DNA of 64,000 bases from Phytopseudomonas argentinensis (GCF_900113905.1 NZ_FORC01000001.1:1114060-1178059); one strand, 5' to 3'; numbered from the stretch's first letter, positions 9,852-22,198 are shown. Numbers and translations are program-made. Notes: generated from the sequence alone by a model not told the origin.

Positions 9852-10781
9852 TCAGGGCGCGATCAGGTAGAGGCAGATCGACAGCGTCAGCAGCGAGCCC
9901 AGCGTCGACAACAGAATGGTGCTCGACACCTCGGCGCCATCGCGGCGATAGAACTCGGCGAGCATGAAGGGCCCGGTACCGGTCGGCAATGCGCTGAGCA
10001 GCAATGCGGCGTGCGCCCACATCGGCGGCAGGCGAAACACGTAGACGGCCAATGCCCAGGTGATCAACGGATGAGCGACCAGCTTGATCAGTACCAGGCC
10101 GGTACCGTGCGATCTGGGTCCGGGTTGCTTATGGGCCAGAAACAGCCCCAAGGCGATCAATGCGCAGGGCCCGGTGGCGGCAGCGAGCAATTTGAGGAAC
10201 TGGTGCAGGGGCGCCGGCAGTGGCTGCGCCGTCGCCGCCCATAGGCCGCCGAGCAGCGGCGCCATGACGATGGGGTTCTTCAATAGCGCGAGCAGAACCT
10301 TGCGCACCGCGGCCAGCACGCTCTTTTCGTTCTGCAGGCCCACTTCGATGCACACCACCGCCAGGGCGAACAGCACGCAGATGACGATCAGGCAGGCGAT
10401 CAGCGCCGGCTCCATGCCGGCATCGCCGAACACCAGCAGGCACAGCGGAATGCCCATATAGCCGGTATTGGCATAGGAGGCGCTCAGCCCGCGCACGCTG
10501 GCGTCGGCCAGGCTGCCGGTGCGGCGCAGGCAGCCGAGCAGCACCAGGGCGAAGAGCCCCAGGGTGGCGATGCCATAGGCGAGGATGAACCCGGGCTGCC
10601 AGATCTCGTCCCACACCACGGTGGCCATCGCCTCGAACAGCAGCGCCGGCAGACACAGCCAAACCACCATACGGTTGATCTCGGAGGCAGCGGTGGCGCC
10701 GAGCAGACCCAGGCGCCGGCAGGCGAAGCCGGCGAGAATCAGCGCGAAAACTGGCAGGATGACATTCAGAACCGAGGCCAT
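9852..10781 (-). CDS. AEC-family (auxin efflux carrier-like) transporter
   Basis: The 309-residue protein has about ten hydrophobic helices in two five-helix halves and begins with NVILPVFALILAGFACRRLG, typical of AEC permeases. A conserved break is seen in ANTGYMGIPLCLL (about 110-122). Bacterial members export or exchange organic acids such as malate or malonate; the substrate here is unknown. It lies 22 nt upstream of the pseudouridine synthase gene on the same strand, so the two are likely co-transcribed. Confidence 0.85.
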   Translation of the reverse strand: MASVLNVILPVFALILAGFACRRLGLLGATAASEINRMVVWLCLPALLFEAMATVVWDEIWQPGFILAYGIATLGLFALVLLGCLRRTGSLADASVRGLSASYANTGYMGIPLCLLVFGDAGMEPALIACLIVICVLFALAVVCIEVGLQNEKSVLAAVRKVLLALLKNPIVMAPLLGGLWAATAQPLPAPLHQFLKLLAAATGPCALIALGLFLAHKQPGPRSHGTGLVLIKLVAHPLITWALAVYVFRLPPMWAHAALLLSALPTGTGPFMLAEFYRRDGAEVSSTILLSTLGSLLTLSICLYLIAP

Positions 10782-10852
10782 GGGCCTTATATCACTCGAA
10801 AACAGGACGCCGCAGGGTAGGCGCTACGGCGTGGCCATACAAGCGCGGGGGG

Positions 10853-11803
10853 TCAGCGCTGCCGCTCGGGCCAGAATGCGCGAATCCCGGCAACGCCCTG
10901 GGCACCGGCCTGCCAGGCCTGCTCAAGGTGCTGCGGGCCGACGCCGCCGAGCAGATAGCACGGCTGGTTGAAGCCCTGCAGCAGTTCGCTCGCCCGCTCC
11001 CAGCCCAATGGCTGGGCCTGGGGATGAGTTTCGGTGGCCTGCAGTGGCGACAGAGTGACGAAGTCGGCGCCGATCCGGGTGGCCAGTTCGAGTTCTTCGG
11101 CACTATGGCAGGAGGCGGCCAGCCAGCGCCCTTCGGGCAACGGACGGCCGTTGCCCGCGTACTTGCGCAGCTGCTCGGCGGTCAGGTGCCAGCCGGCAGC
11201 CGGGAAGTCGCCCAGCCACTCCAGGGGGCCCTTGAGCATCAGTTGCGCCTTGCCGGCGCAGAGCCCCTGCACGTCCACGGCGATGTCGCGGTACTGGGCA
11301 TCGAACATCGCCGGCGCCCGCAGTTGAATGAGGCGGATGCCATTGGCGACGGCAGCACGCACCCCAGCCAGCAGCTCGGGGCCGTCCAAGCCTTCCGGGG
11401 TGATCAGGTAATGCTCGGGCAGCCGAGCAGCCGCGACGATCGGGCGGTTGGCGGCAGGAAATTCATAGTCGCTCAATTGCCGTGGACCGACCCAGGCCAG
11501 CGGCTGACCTTCGGCGCCGTGGGGCTCGCCGGTGAAGCGGCTGACTTCCCAGACATCCAGTAGCACGTGCTTGTCGGCGTAGTCGTGACGCACCTGAATC
11601 AGCGGTCGCGCAGCGCTCACGATGATGCCCAGCTCCTCGTGCAGTTCGCGCGACAGCGCCGCGAGGACGGCCTCGCCCTCCTCCACCTTGCCGCCGGGAA
11701 ACTCCCAGAGCCCGCCCTGGTGTTTGTCATCCGGGCGCCTGGCGATCAGGATCCGGCCATCTTCACCGCGGATTACCGCTGCCGCTACGTGCACGCGCTT
11801 CAC
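10853..11803 (-). CDS. mutT: Nudix hydrolase fused to a ThiE/TenI-like domain
   Basis: A GTG at 11803, five bases after AAGGAG in the last codons of the GST gene, gives 316 residues starting MKRVHVAAAVIRGEDG. The Nudix box is complete (GGKVEEGE then RELHEELG, about residues 38-60), pointing to an 8-oxo-dGTP diphosphatase of MutT type. From about residue 130 a TIM-barrel thiamine-phosphate-synthase-like domain follows (YLITPEGL, LIQLRAP, GWHLTAEQL, LGGVG). Several ThiE phosphate-binding and pyrimidine-binding residues appear changed, so the second domain may not make thiamine. The same fusion occurs in other pseudomonads (PA4400-like). The GTG follows the GST stop by two bases. Confidence 0.86.
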   Translation of the reverse strand: MKRVHVAAAVIRGEDGRILIARRPDDKHQGGLWEFPGGKVEEGEAVLAALSRELHEELGIIVSAARPLIQVRHDYADKHVLLDVWEVSRFTGEPHGAEGQPLAWVGPRQLSDYEFPAANRPIVAAARLPEHYLITPEGLDGPELLAGVRAAVANGIRLIQLRAPAMFDAQYRDIAVDVQGLCAGKAQLMLKGPLEWLGDFPAAGWHLTAEQLRKYAGNGRPLPEGRWLAASCHSAEELELATRIGADFVTLSPLQATETHPQAQPLGWERASELLQGFNQPCYLLGGVGPQHLEQAWQAGAQGVAGIRAFWPERQR

Positions 11804-11805
11804 AT

Positions 11806-12429
11806 TCACTCCTTCAAGGCTGCCTGCAGCCAGCGCTGGAACGCCGGCCATTGAAAAATGGTCTCCACGTAGGCCGCGGCCTCTGCCGGAAGTTGCACGC
11901 CGTAGCTGCGCAGCCGACTGGCCACCGGGGCAAAGTAGGCATCGGCGATGCTGACCTCCCCGAACAGATAGGGGCCGCCCTGGCCGAAGCGCTCGCGGCA
12001 GCCTGTCCAGATGGCGACGATGCGCTGGATGTCATGCTTGACGTCATCCGTCACGCTGGCCAGTGGCGCATTACGCTGCATGTCCATCGGCATGTGGCTG
12101 CGCAGTGCGCCGAAACCGCTGTGCATTTCCGCACACACCGAGCGGGCCATGGCGCGTGCCGCGACATCACGCGGCCACATGGCGGCTTCAGGAAAGCGCT
12201 CGGCCAGGTACTCGGCGATCGCCAGGGAATCCCAGATCACCCCGGCATCCCACTTGAGCACCGGCACCTTGGCGGTCGGCGAGTGTTCCAGCAAGCGCGC
12301 GTGGGTGTCGGCACGAAACAGCGGCACCAGGGTCTCCTGGTAAGCCGCACCGCTCAGCTCGACCAGCAGCCAGCCGCGCAACGACCAAGACGAGTAGTTC
12401 TTGTTGCCTATCACCAATTCGAGCGACAT
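11806..12429 (-). CDS. glutathione S-transferase family protein
   Basis: The protein has 207 residues. An N-terminal thioredoxin fold starts LVIGNKNYSSWSLRGWLL, with a probable active-site Ser in SSWS, and includes the glutathione-contacting KVPVLKWD. An all-helical C-terminal domain follows. The substrate is unknown. Its final codons AAG GAG supply the ribosome site for the Nudix gene, so the two are translationally linked. It matches the PA4401 position between the Nudix gene and argJ. Confidence 0.87.
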   Translation of the reverse strand: MSLELVIGNKNYSSWSLRGWLLVELSGAAYQETLVPLFRADTHARLLEHSPTAKVPVLKWDAGVIWDSLAIAEYLAERFPEAAMWPRDVAARAMARSVCAEMHSGFGALRSHMPMDMQRNAPLASVTDDVKHDIQRIVAIWTGCRERFGQGGPYLFGEVSIADAYFAPVASRLRSYGVQLPAEAAAYVETIFQWPAFQRWLQAALKE

Positions 12430-12492
12430 CTATTTCTCCAGCGGTCAGAAGGAACAGAGCGACAGCTTCGCCGTTGGCTGCCGGCAAGGCAA

Positions 12493-12528
12493 ATTCCGCT
12501 CGCTCATGGGGCCATGCGCGAGCGGAAT
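12493..12528 (-). terminator. probable terminator of argJ
   Basis: An 11-bp inverted repeat (attccgctcgc, 12493-12503, with 12518-12528) lies 40 bp past the argJ stop. On the minus strand the stem is followed by only a short T run, so it is a moderate candidate. Confidence 0.5.
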
Positions 12529-12568
12529 GGACGATACCGGCCAGCCGCCGTGGTAGCGGCCGGCAGCA

Positions 12569-13786
12569 TCAGGTGCGGTATTCGGCGTTGATCTTCACGT
12601 ATTCGTGGGACAGGTCGGTGGTCCAGATGGTCTCGCTGCAGGTACCACGGCCCAACTCGATGCGGATGGTGATTTCCTCCTCGGCCATCACCGTTGCGCC
12701 CTGCTCCTCGGTGTAGCTGGCAGCACGACAGCCCTTGCTGGCGATGCACACCTCGCCCAGGAACACGTCGATCTTGCTGACATCCAGTTGTGCCACGCCG
12801 GCACGGCCGACAGCGGCGAGGATGCGCCCCCAGTTGGGGTCGGAGGCGAACAGCGCAGTCTTGATCAACGGCGAATGGGCCACCGCATAGCCGACGTCCA
12901 GGCACTCTTGGTGGGTCGCACCGCCGTTGACCTGCACGGTGACGAACTTGGTGGCGCCTTCACCGTCACGCACGATGGCCTGGGCCACCTCCATGCACAC
13001 CTCGAACACCGCCTGCTTGAGCGCCGCGAACAGTGCGCCACTGGCCTGGGTGATTTCCGGCAGGGCTACCTGGCCGGTGGCGATCAGCATGCAGCAATCG
13101 TTGGTGGAGGTGTCGCCATCGATGGTGATGCGGTTGAACGACTTGTTCGCCGCGTCGCGCAACAGGTCCTGCAACACGCCCTGGGCGACCTTGGCGTCGG
13201 TGGCGATGTAGCCGAGCATGGTGGCCATGTTTGGCTTGATCATGCCAGCGCCCTTGCTGATGCCGGTCACGGTTACCGTCACGCCCTCATGGGTGAATTG
13301 GCGGCTGGCGCCCTTGGGCAGGGTATCGGTGGTCATGATGCCGGTGGCGGCATCGGCCCAGTTGTCTTCGGCGAGGTTGTCCAGCGCAGCCTGCAACGCA
13401 CCTTCGATCTTCTCGACCGGCAGCGGCTCGCCGATCACCCCGGTGGAGAACGGCAGCACTTCGGTTTCCTCCACACCCGCCAGGCGGGCCAGGCTGGCAC
13501 AGGTGCGCATGGCATTGTGCAGGCCTGGCTCGCCGGTGCCGGCATTGGCATTGCCGGTATTGGTCAGCAGGTAACGCACGCTGCCGGAGGCGCGTTTCTT
13601 GGCCAGGATCACCGGCGCCGCGCAGAACGCATTGAGGGTGAACACGCCGGCCACACTGCTGCCTTCGGCGCAGCGCATCACCACCACATCCTTGCGCCCT
13701 GGGCGCTTGATGCCGGCAGAGGCGATGCCCAGCTCGAAACCTGGAACCGGATGCAGGGTAGACAGCGGGCCAAGACCAACAGCCAT
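12569..13786 (-). CDS. argJ: bifunctional glutamate N-acetyltransferase / ornithine acetyltransferase
   Basis: The 405-residue precursor contains the autocleavage site in [15 protein letters not shown] (about residues 179-193), where the Thr becomes the nucleophile of the beta chain. ArgJ transfers acetyl from N-acetylornithine to glutamate, closing the cyclic arginine pathway, and in many bacteria also uses acetyl-CoA. A GAGGAG site lies before the ATG. A terminator and an inverted-repeat element separate it from secA upstream, so it probably has its own promoter. Confidence 0.96.
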   Translation of the reverse strand: MAVGLGPLSTLHPVPGFELGIASAGIKRPGRKDVVVMRCAEGSSVAGVFTLNAFCAAPVILAKKRASGSVRYLLTNTGNANAGTGEPGLHNAMRTCASLARLAGVEETEVLPFSTGVIGEPLPVEKIEGALQAALDNLAEDNWADAATGIMTTDTLPKGASRQFTHEGVTVTVTGISKGAGMIKPNMATMLGYIATDAKVAQGVLQDLLRDAANKSFNRITIDGDTSTNDCCMLIATGQVALPEITQASGALFAALKQAVFEVCMEVAQAIVRDGEGATKFVTVQVNGGATHQECLDVGYAVAHSPLIKTALFASDPNWGRILAAVGRAGVAQLDVSKIDVFLGEVCIASKGCRAASYTEEQGATVMAEEEITIRIELGRGTCSETIWTTDLSHEYVKINAEYRT

Positions 13787-14093
13787 GGGAGAGCTCCTCG
13801 AATTAGGTTGATGTGCACAGCATGTTCGATGCGAAAACGCCGCGAAAGGCTGAACCCTTCGCGGCGTTTGGACGTTACAGCAAGCTCAGGATCAGAACCA
13901 GTTCACGACCTTGCGAGCTAGAGCCCTGCAAAGCCAACACAGGCGAGGACGCGGAGTGTACGGCTGTACATGAGCATTGCTCGCTTCATTCGCCCCGTCG
14001 CGGCCGCACCAGGTGCGTTAGCCGCAAGCGGCTTTCCGACCGGGCTGTTTCCAATCCGGCAGGGCCGACGCGCAGCCAGTCGTGGGCAGGTTC
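13787..14093. other. argJ-secA intergenic region (307 bp)
   Basis: No gene was found here. The region holds the secA-side terminator hairpin (13835-13869) and most of an inverted-repeat element (13893-14096). Confidence 0.7.
13835..13869 (-). terminator. intrinsic terminator between secA and argJ
   Basis: A 12-bp stem (aaacgccgcgaa, 13835-13846, with 13858-13869) is followed on the minus strand by TTTTCGC. It should end secA transcription ahead of argJ. Confidence 0.75.

Positions 14094-14096
<3 letters not shown>
13893..14096. repeat. 204-bp intergenic element with long imperfect inverted ends
   Basis: The left arm (13893-13929: agaacc, cacgac, ttgcg and gagccctgc blocks) matches the reverse complement of the right arm (14059-14096: gcagggcc, cgcag, gtcgtg and ggttct blocks). 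The right arm reaches exactly to the secA stop codon. The centre contains gtgtac/gtaca (13957-13969) and an AGCCGC/GCGGCT hairpin (14020-14033). There is no ORF of note. It looks like a dispersed non-coding repeat or a large 3' hairpin of the secA mRNA. Confidence 0.55.
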
Positions 14097-16832
<2,736 letters not shown>

Positions 16833-17000
16833 ATCGACAGGATCTTCCACGCTATGAATGGAGGGCGGCCCCGTGAGTCGCCCATGCAGCCCTTATGGCT
16901 GCGTGCGAAGGGGGCATTCTACCCGGAAACGGAATTGAAGAAAGCAGCGCGATTGGCACAGGGCCATCGGCAGGGTTCGGGCCGGTCTGGGCCGGCTCCG

Positions 17001-17927
17001 TCAGGGCTGGTCGCTGACGCGTGCGATGTAGCTGTGGGGATTGACCAGTTCACCGTTACGGCTGACTTCGAAGTGCACATGATTGCCGGTCGAGCGCCCG
17101 GTGCTGCCGACAGTGGCGATCACCTGGCCACGCTGGACCAGGTCGCCAACCTGCACGCTGTTGCTGCGGTTGTGCGCATACAGGGTGACGTAGCCATCGG
17201 CATGGCTGATTTCAACCGTGTTGCCGTAGCCGTTGCGCCGCCCGGCGAAGGTCACCACCCCCGCCCCCACCGCTACTACGTCGCTACCCGCCTTGGCGGC
17301 GAAATCCACGCCCTTGTGCACGCTGATACGGCCGGTCAGGGGGTCGACCCGCCGACCGAAGGGTGATGATACGTAGCCCTGCAGCACCGGGTGGCCAGAG
17401 AGCATGGTCGCCTCGTCGAGACGCCGGTCGGCGAGCAATTGTTCGAGTACTTCGAGCTGCTGCTCGCGGCTGTCCATGCGCAGGGCCAGTTCGTCCAGGG
17501 TGCTCATGAACGGTGGCGGCGCATAGGCCGCACCGCCGATGGGCTCTTCGGGCCCACCCTGCCCTACCCCCAGGGAGAAATCGAATTCGCTGGCATCCAG
17601 CTCGGCCAGCTCGGTGAGCCGTTCACCCAGGGCATCGAGGCGGGTCAGGCGCGCTTGCAATTCGGCGACATGGGCGGCGAAGGCGTCGAGCTGGCGCTGA
17701 GCGTGGATGCGCACTGCGCCGACTTCATCACGCTGGGCATCGAGCGCCTGGCTGACCACCGCGCTGTCGAGCACCGGTACCGAATGCGGCGCCATCCACG
17801 CGCCCAGCGCCGCGCCGCCGCCGACCGCCAGCACGGTCAACAGTGCCAGGCCGGCCAACAGCCAGCGCAGATCGAGGCTGAGCGAGCGCGCGGCGCCATG
17901 GCGTCGGCTGAGCAAAATGATGTGCAT
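17001..17927 (-). CDS. M23 (LytM) family peptidoglycan endopeptidase
   Basis: The ATG at 17927 after GGGGA gives 308 residues; the longer frame to 17996 lacks support. An N-terminal membrane anchor (residues 22-45) is followed by a coiled coil (about 60-115) and a C-terminal LytM domain. Zinc and catalytic residues are complete (HKGVD and NHVHFE), so it is probably an active cell wall hydrolase and not an EnvC-like dead activator. It is divergent from the DciA-like gene, with 89 bp between the starts. It matches the PA4404 position beside secA. Confidence 0.9.
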   Translation of the reverse strand: MHIILLSRRHGAARSLSLDLRWLLAGLALLTVLAVGGGAALGAWMAPHSVPVLDSAVVSQALDAQRDEVGAVRIHAQRQLDAFAAHVAELQARLTRLDALGERLTELAELDASEFDFSLGVGQGGPEEPIGGAAYAPPPFMSTLDELALRMDSREQQLEVLEQLLADRRLDEATMLSGHPVLQGYVSSPFGRRVDPLTGRISVHKGVDFAAKAGSDVVAVGAGVVTFAGRRNGYGNTVEISHADGYVTLYAHNRSNSVQVGDLVQRGQVIATVGSTGRSTGNHVHFEVSRNGELVNPHSYIARVSDQP

Positions 17928-18016
17928 GACATCCCCATCTGAAAAAAGTGGAACCGGGGTGGCCAGCAGAGGTTCTGCTACCATGGCGGTCCCCAAAACG
18001 TTGCAGGCTTCCTGCC

Positions 18017-18475
18017 ATGAGTTTTCGTCCCTTGCCGGCCAAGGCGCCCGCCGTACTCCTGCGCGAGGCGAAGCCGCTGAAAGCCCTGTTCAACCAGGCT
18101 CAACGCATCGACCACTTGCAACAGGTGGTGGAAAGCCAGCTACAACCCGCCGCCCGTGAACACTGTCGCGTGGCATCGTGGCGTGAGGGCTGCCTGCTGC
18201 TGATCGTCACCGATGGCCACTGGGCCACGCGGCTGCGCTATCAGCAAAGACGCCTGCAAAGGCAGTTGCAGGCGCTCGAAACGTTCGCGACCTTAACGAA
18301 AATCCTCTTCAAGGTGCAACCTCCAAGCGGCGAGAAACGCGAGGTCGCAAGGCCATTCGAGCTATCCGAGAGTGCCGCCGACAGCATTCAGGAAACCGCC
18401 GATGGGGTCAGCGACCCACGTCTAAAGGCGGCACTCGAGCGCCTGGCGAGCCATCGCCGGCGCAGCGATTCGTAA
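18017..18475 (+). CDS. DciA-like protein (DUF721), predicted replicative helicase loader
   Basis: The ATG at 18017 gives 152 residues beginning MSFRPLPAKAPAVLLREAKP. The DUF721 domain covers about residues 15-100 (ALFNQAQRIDHLQQVV and ATRLRYQQRRLQRQL), followed by a charged, probably disordered tail. DUF721 proteins of the DciA group load DnaB in bacteria without a DnaC-type loader, which fits pseudomonads. It stands alone, divergent from the M23 gene and convergent with lpxC. Confidence 0.82.
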   Translation: MSFRPLPAKAPAVLLREAKPLKALFNQAQRIDHLQQVVESQLQPAAREHCRVASWREGCLLLIVTDGHWATRLRYQQRRLQRQLQALETFATLTKILFKVQPPSGEKREVARPFELSESAADSIQETADGVSDPRLKAALERLASHRRRSDS

Positions 18476-18601
18476 AGTCTGGCAGCCCGTTACGAGCGCC
18501 AACCATAGCCGCCATAAAAATGACGACCCTATCTAGCCAAGCGGCTGATGCCAAACGGCCTGGCGGCTGGCGGCCGTTTGTCGGGTGAAAACAACTGGAA
18601 T

Positions 18602-18627
18602 AAAAAAAAGGCCACCCGAAGGTGGCC
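18602..18627 (-). terminator. intrinsic terminator of lpxC
   Basis: A GGCCACC/GGTGGCC stem (18610-18616 with 18621-18627, CGAA loop) is followed on the minus strand by eight T (18609-18602). It ends the dcw-lpxC transcript. Confidence 0.9.
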
Positions 18628-18658
18628 CTGAAGTACATAAAAGCAGAGAGAGTGTGCC

Positions 18659-19570
18659 TTACACCGCCGCAGCCGGGCGCATGTAAGAGATCGGAGCAGT
18701 GTCGGCGTCTTCGAACGTCACCATTTCCCAGGCATCCGGCTGTGCGATCAAGGCTCGCAGCAGACGGTTGTTCAGGCCATGGCCGGATTTGTAGCCGCGG
18801 AACTCGCCGATCAGGCTGTTGCCGAGCAGATAGAGGTCACCGATCGCATCGAGAATCTTGTGCCTGACGAATTCGTCCTCGTAACGCAGGCCGTCTTCGT
18901 TGAGCACGCCGTCTTCGTCCACCACGATGGCATTGTCCACGCTGCCGCCGCGCGCCAGGTTGTGCGAACGCAGGAATTCGATATCACGCATGAAACCGAA
19001 GGTGCGGGCACGGCTGACTTCCTTGACGAACGAAGTGCTGGAAAAATCCACACTCGCGGTCTTGGTACGGTCGTGGAATACCGGGTGATCGAAGTCGATC
19101 TCGAAACTTACCTTGAAGCCATCGAACGGAACGAAGGTGGCGCGCTTGTCGCCGTCCGTCACGGTCACTTCACGGGTGATGCGGATGAACTTCTTGGGGG
19201 CGTCCTGCTCTTGCAGACCAGCCGACTGAATCAGGAAAACAAAGGGGCCCGCACTACCATCCATGATCGGTACTTCACAGGCAGAGAGCTCGACGTAGGC
19301 GTTATCGATGCCCAGGCCAGCCATGGCCGAAAGCAGGTGCTCTACCGTATCCACCTTGACATCACCATTGACCAGGGTGGTCGACATGGTGGTCTCACCG
19401 ACGTTCAGGGCGTGCCCCCTCACCTCCACCACAGGGTCGAGGTCGGTACGACGGAACACGATGCCGGTATCCACCGGAGCCGGCTTCAGGGTCAGGTAAA
19501 CCTTCTCCCCGGAGTGCAGGCCGATACCCGTGGCGCGGATGATGTTCTTCAGGGTGCGTTGTCTGATCAT
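18659..19570 (-). CDS. lpxC: UDP-3-O-acyl-N-acetylglucosamine deacetylase
   Basis: The 303-residue length and N-terminus ([20 protein letters not shown]) are typical. Zinc-ligand segments are visible: [12 protein letters not shown] near residue 79 and [12 protein letters not shown] near 238-249. LpxC catalyses the committed step of lipid A synthesis. It lies 112 bp beyond the ftsZ stop. A possible -10 (TATTAT, 19628-19623) suggests its own promoter. A direct role of FtsH (also in this window) in LpxC turnover is known in E. coli but is less clear in Pseudomonas. Confidence 0.97.
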   Translation of the reverse strand: MIRQRTLKNIIRATGIGLHSGEKVYLTLKPAPVDTGIVFRRTDLDPVVEVRGHALNVGETTMSTTLVNGDVKVDTVEHLLSAMAGLGIDNAYVELSACEVPIMDGSAGPFVFLIQSAGLQEQDAPKKFIRITREVTVTDGDKRATFVPFDGFKVSFEIDFDHPVFHDRTKTASVDFSSTSFVKEVSRARTFGFMRDIEFLRSHNLARGGSVDNAIVVDEDGVLNEDGLRYEDEFVRHKILDAIGDLYLLGNSLIGEFRGYKSGHGLNNRLLRALIAQPDAWEMVTFEDADTAPISYMRPAAAV

Positions 19571-19682
19571 GGGTCTGGCCGCTATTGCGCTAGGTGCGAA
19601 TTGTTTTCAACAAAGGCTGGCGATAATAGCAGAACCGACCTTTGCTGAACACCAATCACCTTTATACTCCTGATAGATTTCA

Positions 19683-20873
19683 TTAATCCGCCTGACGACG
19701 CAGGAAGGCCGGAATGTCCAGGTAATCCAGGTCATCCTGCGGATTCATTTTCGCCGCGGTAGCCGCGCCGCCGTGGCTCTGACGCTGTACGGTAGGACGT
19801 TCGTAGTCCTTGTAGTTGACGTTCTGCTCGGCGCGCGCCGGAGCAGCCACAGGGGCTACGGACTGGGCAGCGGCAACCTGAACGGTATTGTCGACGACCT
19901 TGACCGGCTTCTCCATGCGCGCACCCAGACCGGTGGCAACCACGGTCACGTGCAGTTCGTCGCGCATGTCCGGATCGATCACGGTGCCGACCTTGACGGT
20001 GGCGTGCTCGGAGGCGAATTGTTCAATGATGTTACCCACGTCGGAGTACTCACCCAGGGACAGATCCGGGCCGGCGGTGATGTTCACCAGGATGCCGCGA
20101 GCACCCTGCAGGTTGACGTCTTCGAGCAGCGGGTTGCGGATCGCCGCTTCGGTGGCTTCACGTGCACGGTTCGGACCGCTGGCGCAGCCAGTGCCCATCA
20201 TCGCCATGCCCATTTCGCTCATCACGGTTTTCACGTCGGCGAAGTCGACGTTGATCATGCCCGGACGCTTGATGATGTCGGAGATGCCACGCACGGCACC
20301 GCTGAGCACGTCGTCAGCCTTGGAGAAGGCGGACAGCAGGCTGGCGTCCTTACCGAGGATGGTCAGCAGCTTCTCGTTGGGGATGGTGATCAGCGAGTCG
20401 ACGCTTTCCTGCAGCGCGCGGATGCCTTCGTCGGCGATCTGCATGCGCTTGCGGCCTTCGAACGGGAACGGACGGGTCACCACCGCGACGGTGAGGATGC
20501 CCAGCTCCTTGGCCACTTCGGCGATTACCGGCGCAGCACCGGTACCGGTACCACCGCCCATGCCGGTGGTGATGAACACCATGTCGCAGCCCTGCAGCAC
20601 TTCGGCGATGCGCTCACGGTCTTCGATGGCGGCCTGACGGCCGACTTCCGGGTTGGCGCCAGCGCCAAGACCCTTGGTGACGCCGGTACCCAGTTGCAGC
20701 ACGGTACGGGCGCCGATGTTCTTGAGGGCCTGAGCATCGGTGTTGGCGCAGATGAATTCGACGCCTTCGATGTTGCTCTTGGCCATGTGGTTGACCGCGT
20801 TACCGCCGCCGCCACCGACACCGATAACCTTGATGACCGCGCTCTGCGGAAGGTTGTCTACGAGTTCAAACAT
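19683..20873 (-). CDS. ftsZ: cell division GTPase FtsZ
   Basis: The protein has 396 residues. The tubulin signature GGGTGTGAAPVIAEVAKELG starts near residue 105 and the T7 synergy loop NVDFADVKTVM lies near 207. A flexible linker leads to the conserved C-terminal tail DDLDYLDIPAFLRRQAD, which binds FtsA and ZipA. FtsZ forms the Z-ring. It follows ftsA with a 77-bp gap. Confidence 0.98.
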   Translation of the reverse strand: MFELVDNLPQSAVIKVIGVGGGGGNAVNHMAKSNIEGVEFICANTDAQALKNIGARTVLQLGTGVTKGLGAGANPEVGRQAAIEDRERIAEVLQGCDMVFITTGMGGGTGTGAAPVIAEVAKELGILTVAVVTRPFPFEGRKRMQIADEGIRALQESVDSLITIPNEKLLTILGKDASLLSAFSKADDVLSGAVRGISDIIKRPGMINVDFADVKTVMSEMGMAMMGTGCASGPNRAREATEAAIRNPLLEDVNLQGARGILVNITAGPDLSLGEYSDVGNIIEQFASEHATVKVGTVIDPDMRDELHVTVVATGLGARMEKPVKVVDNTVQVAAAQSVAPVAAPARAEQNVNYKDYERPTVQRQSHGGAATAAKMNPQDDLDYLDIPAFLRRQAD

Positions 20874-20950
20874 GGTCTCTCTCCTGTATTTTCTAGTTTT
20901 TAACGCCTACTGCCAGCAACGCTGCACACGCCCGTGCCGCGTCACTCACA

Positions 20951-22198
20951 TTAGAAATTGCCCTGAATCCAGCGTTTGAGCCGTTCCAGAACGGGTGCCT
21001 TGGTTTCATCACCGTAGCCGCCATTACCGGGCATCGGGATGTCGTCGGACTGCTTGCGCAGGCCATACATCAACAGGCCAACGCCCGTCGAGTAAATCGG
21101 GTTGCGTACCACATCGCTGAGCCCCTTGACGCTATGGGGCACACCGAGGCGTACCGGCATGTGGAAGATTTCCTCGGCCAGTTCGACCGCGCCTTCCATC
21201 TTTGCCGTGCCACCGGTGAGCACGATGCCCGCCGGGATCAAATCTTCGTAGCCGCTACGGCGCAGTTCGGCCTGGATCAGGGTGAACAGTTCGTCGTAAC
21301 GCGGCTCGACCACCTCGGCCAGGGACTGACGCGACAGGTCGCGCGGCGGGCGATCACCGACGCTCGGCACCTTGATGGTTTCGCCAGCACCGGCCAGCTT
21401 GGCCAGGGCGCAGGCGTAACGGATCTTGATCTCTTCGGCGTACTGGGTCGGGGTACGCAGCGCCATGGCGATGTCGTTGGTGACCTGGTCGCCGGCGATC
21501 GGAATCACCGCGGTGTGGCGAATCGCACCTTCGGTGAAGATGCAGATGTCGGTGGTGCCGCCGCCGATATCGACCAGGCACACGCCCAGCTCTTTCTCGT
21601 CGTCGGTGAGCACCGCATAGGCCGACGCCAGTTGCTCGAGGATGATGTCGTCGACTTCCAGGCCGCATCGGCGCACGCACTTCTCGATGTTCTGCGCCGC
21701 GTTCACCGCGCAGGTCACCACGTGCACCTTGGCCTCCAGGCGTACCCCGGACATGCCCAGGGGCTCGCGAACGCCTTCCTGGTTATCGATCACGTAATCC
21801 TGCGGCAGGGTGTGCAGCACACGCTGGTCAGCCGGAATGGCGACGGCCTGGGCGGCATCGAGCACGCGCTCCAGGTCGGCGCCGCTGACTTCGCGATCGC
21901 GGATCGCGACGATGCCGTGGCTGTTGAGGCTGCGGATGTGGTTGCCGGCCACGCCGACGAACGCCGAATGGATACGGCAGCCGGCCATCAGCTGGGCTTC
22001 CTCGACCGCACGCTGGATCGACGCCACCGTGGACTCGATATTGACCACCACGCCCTTCTTCAGGCCGCGTGATGGGTGGGTGCCGATGCCGACGATTTCC
22101 AGTTGGCCATCGGCCGTCACTTCGCCCACCAGCGCCACCACCTTGGAGGTACCGATGTCGAGACCGACGATCATCTTGCCGCTCTGCACGTTTGCCAT
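20951..22198 (-). CDS. ftsA: cell division protein FtsA
   Basis: The ATG at 22198 gives 415 residues (MANVQSGKMIVGLDIGTSKV); the longer frame to 22276 overlaps ftsQ and is rejected. It has an actin-like ATPase fold with phosphate loops (GLDIGTSKV and DIGGGTTDI) and a C-terminal amphipathic helix (VLERLKRWIQGNF) that tethers Z-ring filaments to the membrane. The start lies 22 bp after the ftsQ stop. Confidence 0.97.
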   Translation of the reverse strand: MANVQSGKMIVGLDIGTSKVVALVGEVTADGQLEIVGIGTHPSRGLKKGVVVNIESTVASIQRAVEEAQLMAGCRIHSAFVGVAGNHIRSLNSHGIVAIRDREVSGADLERVLDAAQAVAIPADQRVLHTLPQDYVIDNQEGVREPLGMSGVRLEAKVHVVTCAVNAAQNIEKCVRRCGLEVDDIILEQLASAYAVLTDDEKELGVCLVDIGGGTTDICIFTEGAIRHTAVIPIAGDQVTNDIAMALRTPTQYAEEIKIRYACALAKLAGAGETIKVPSVGDRPPRDLSRQSLAEVVEPRYDELFTLIQAELRRSGYEDLIPAGIVLTGGTAKMEGAVELAEEIFHMPVRLGVPHSVKGLSDVVRNPIYSTGVGLLMYGLRKQSDDIPMPGNGGYGDETKAPVLERLKRWIQGNF

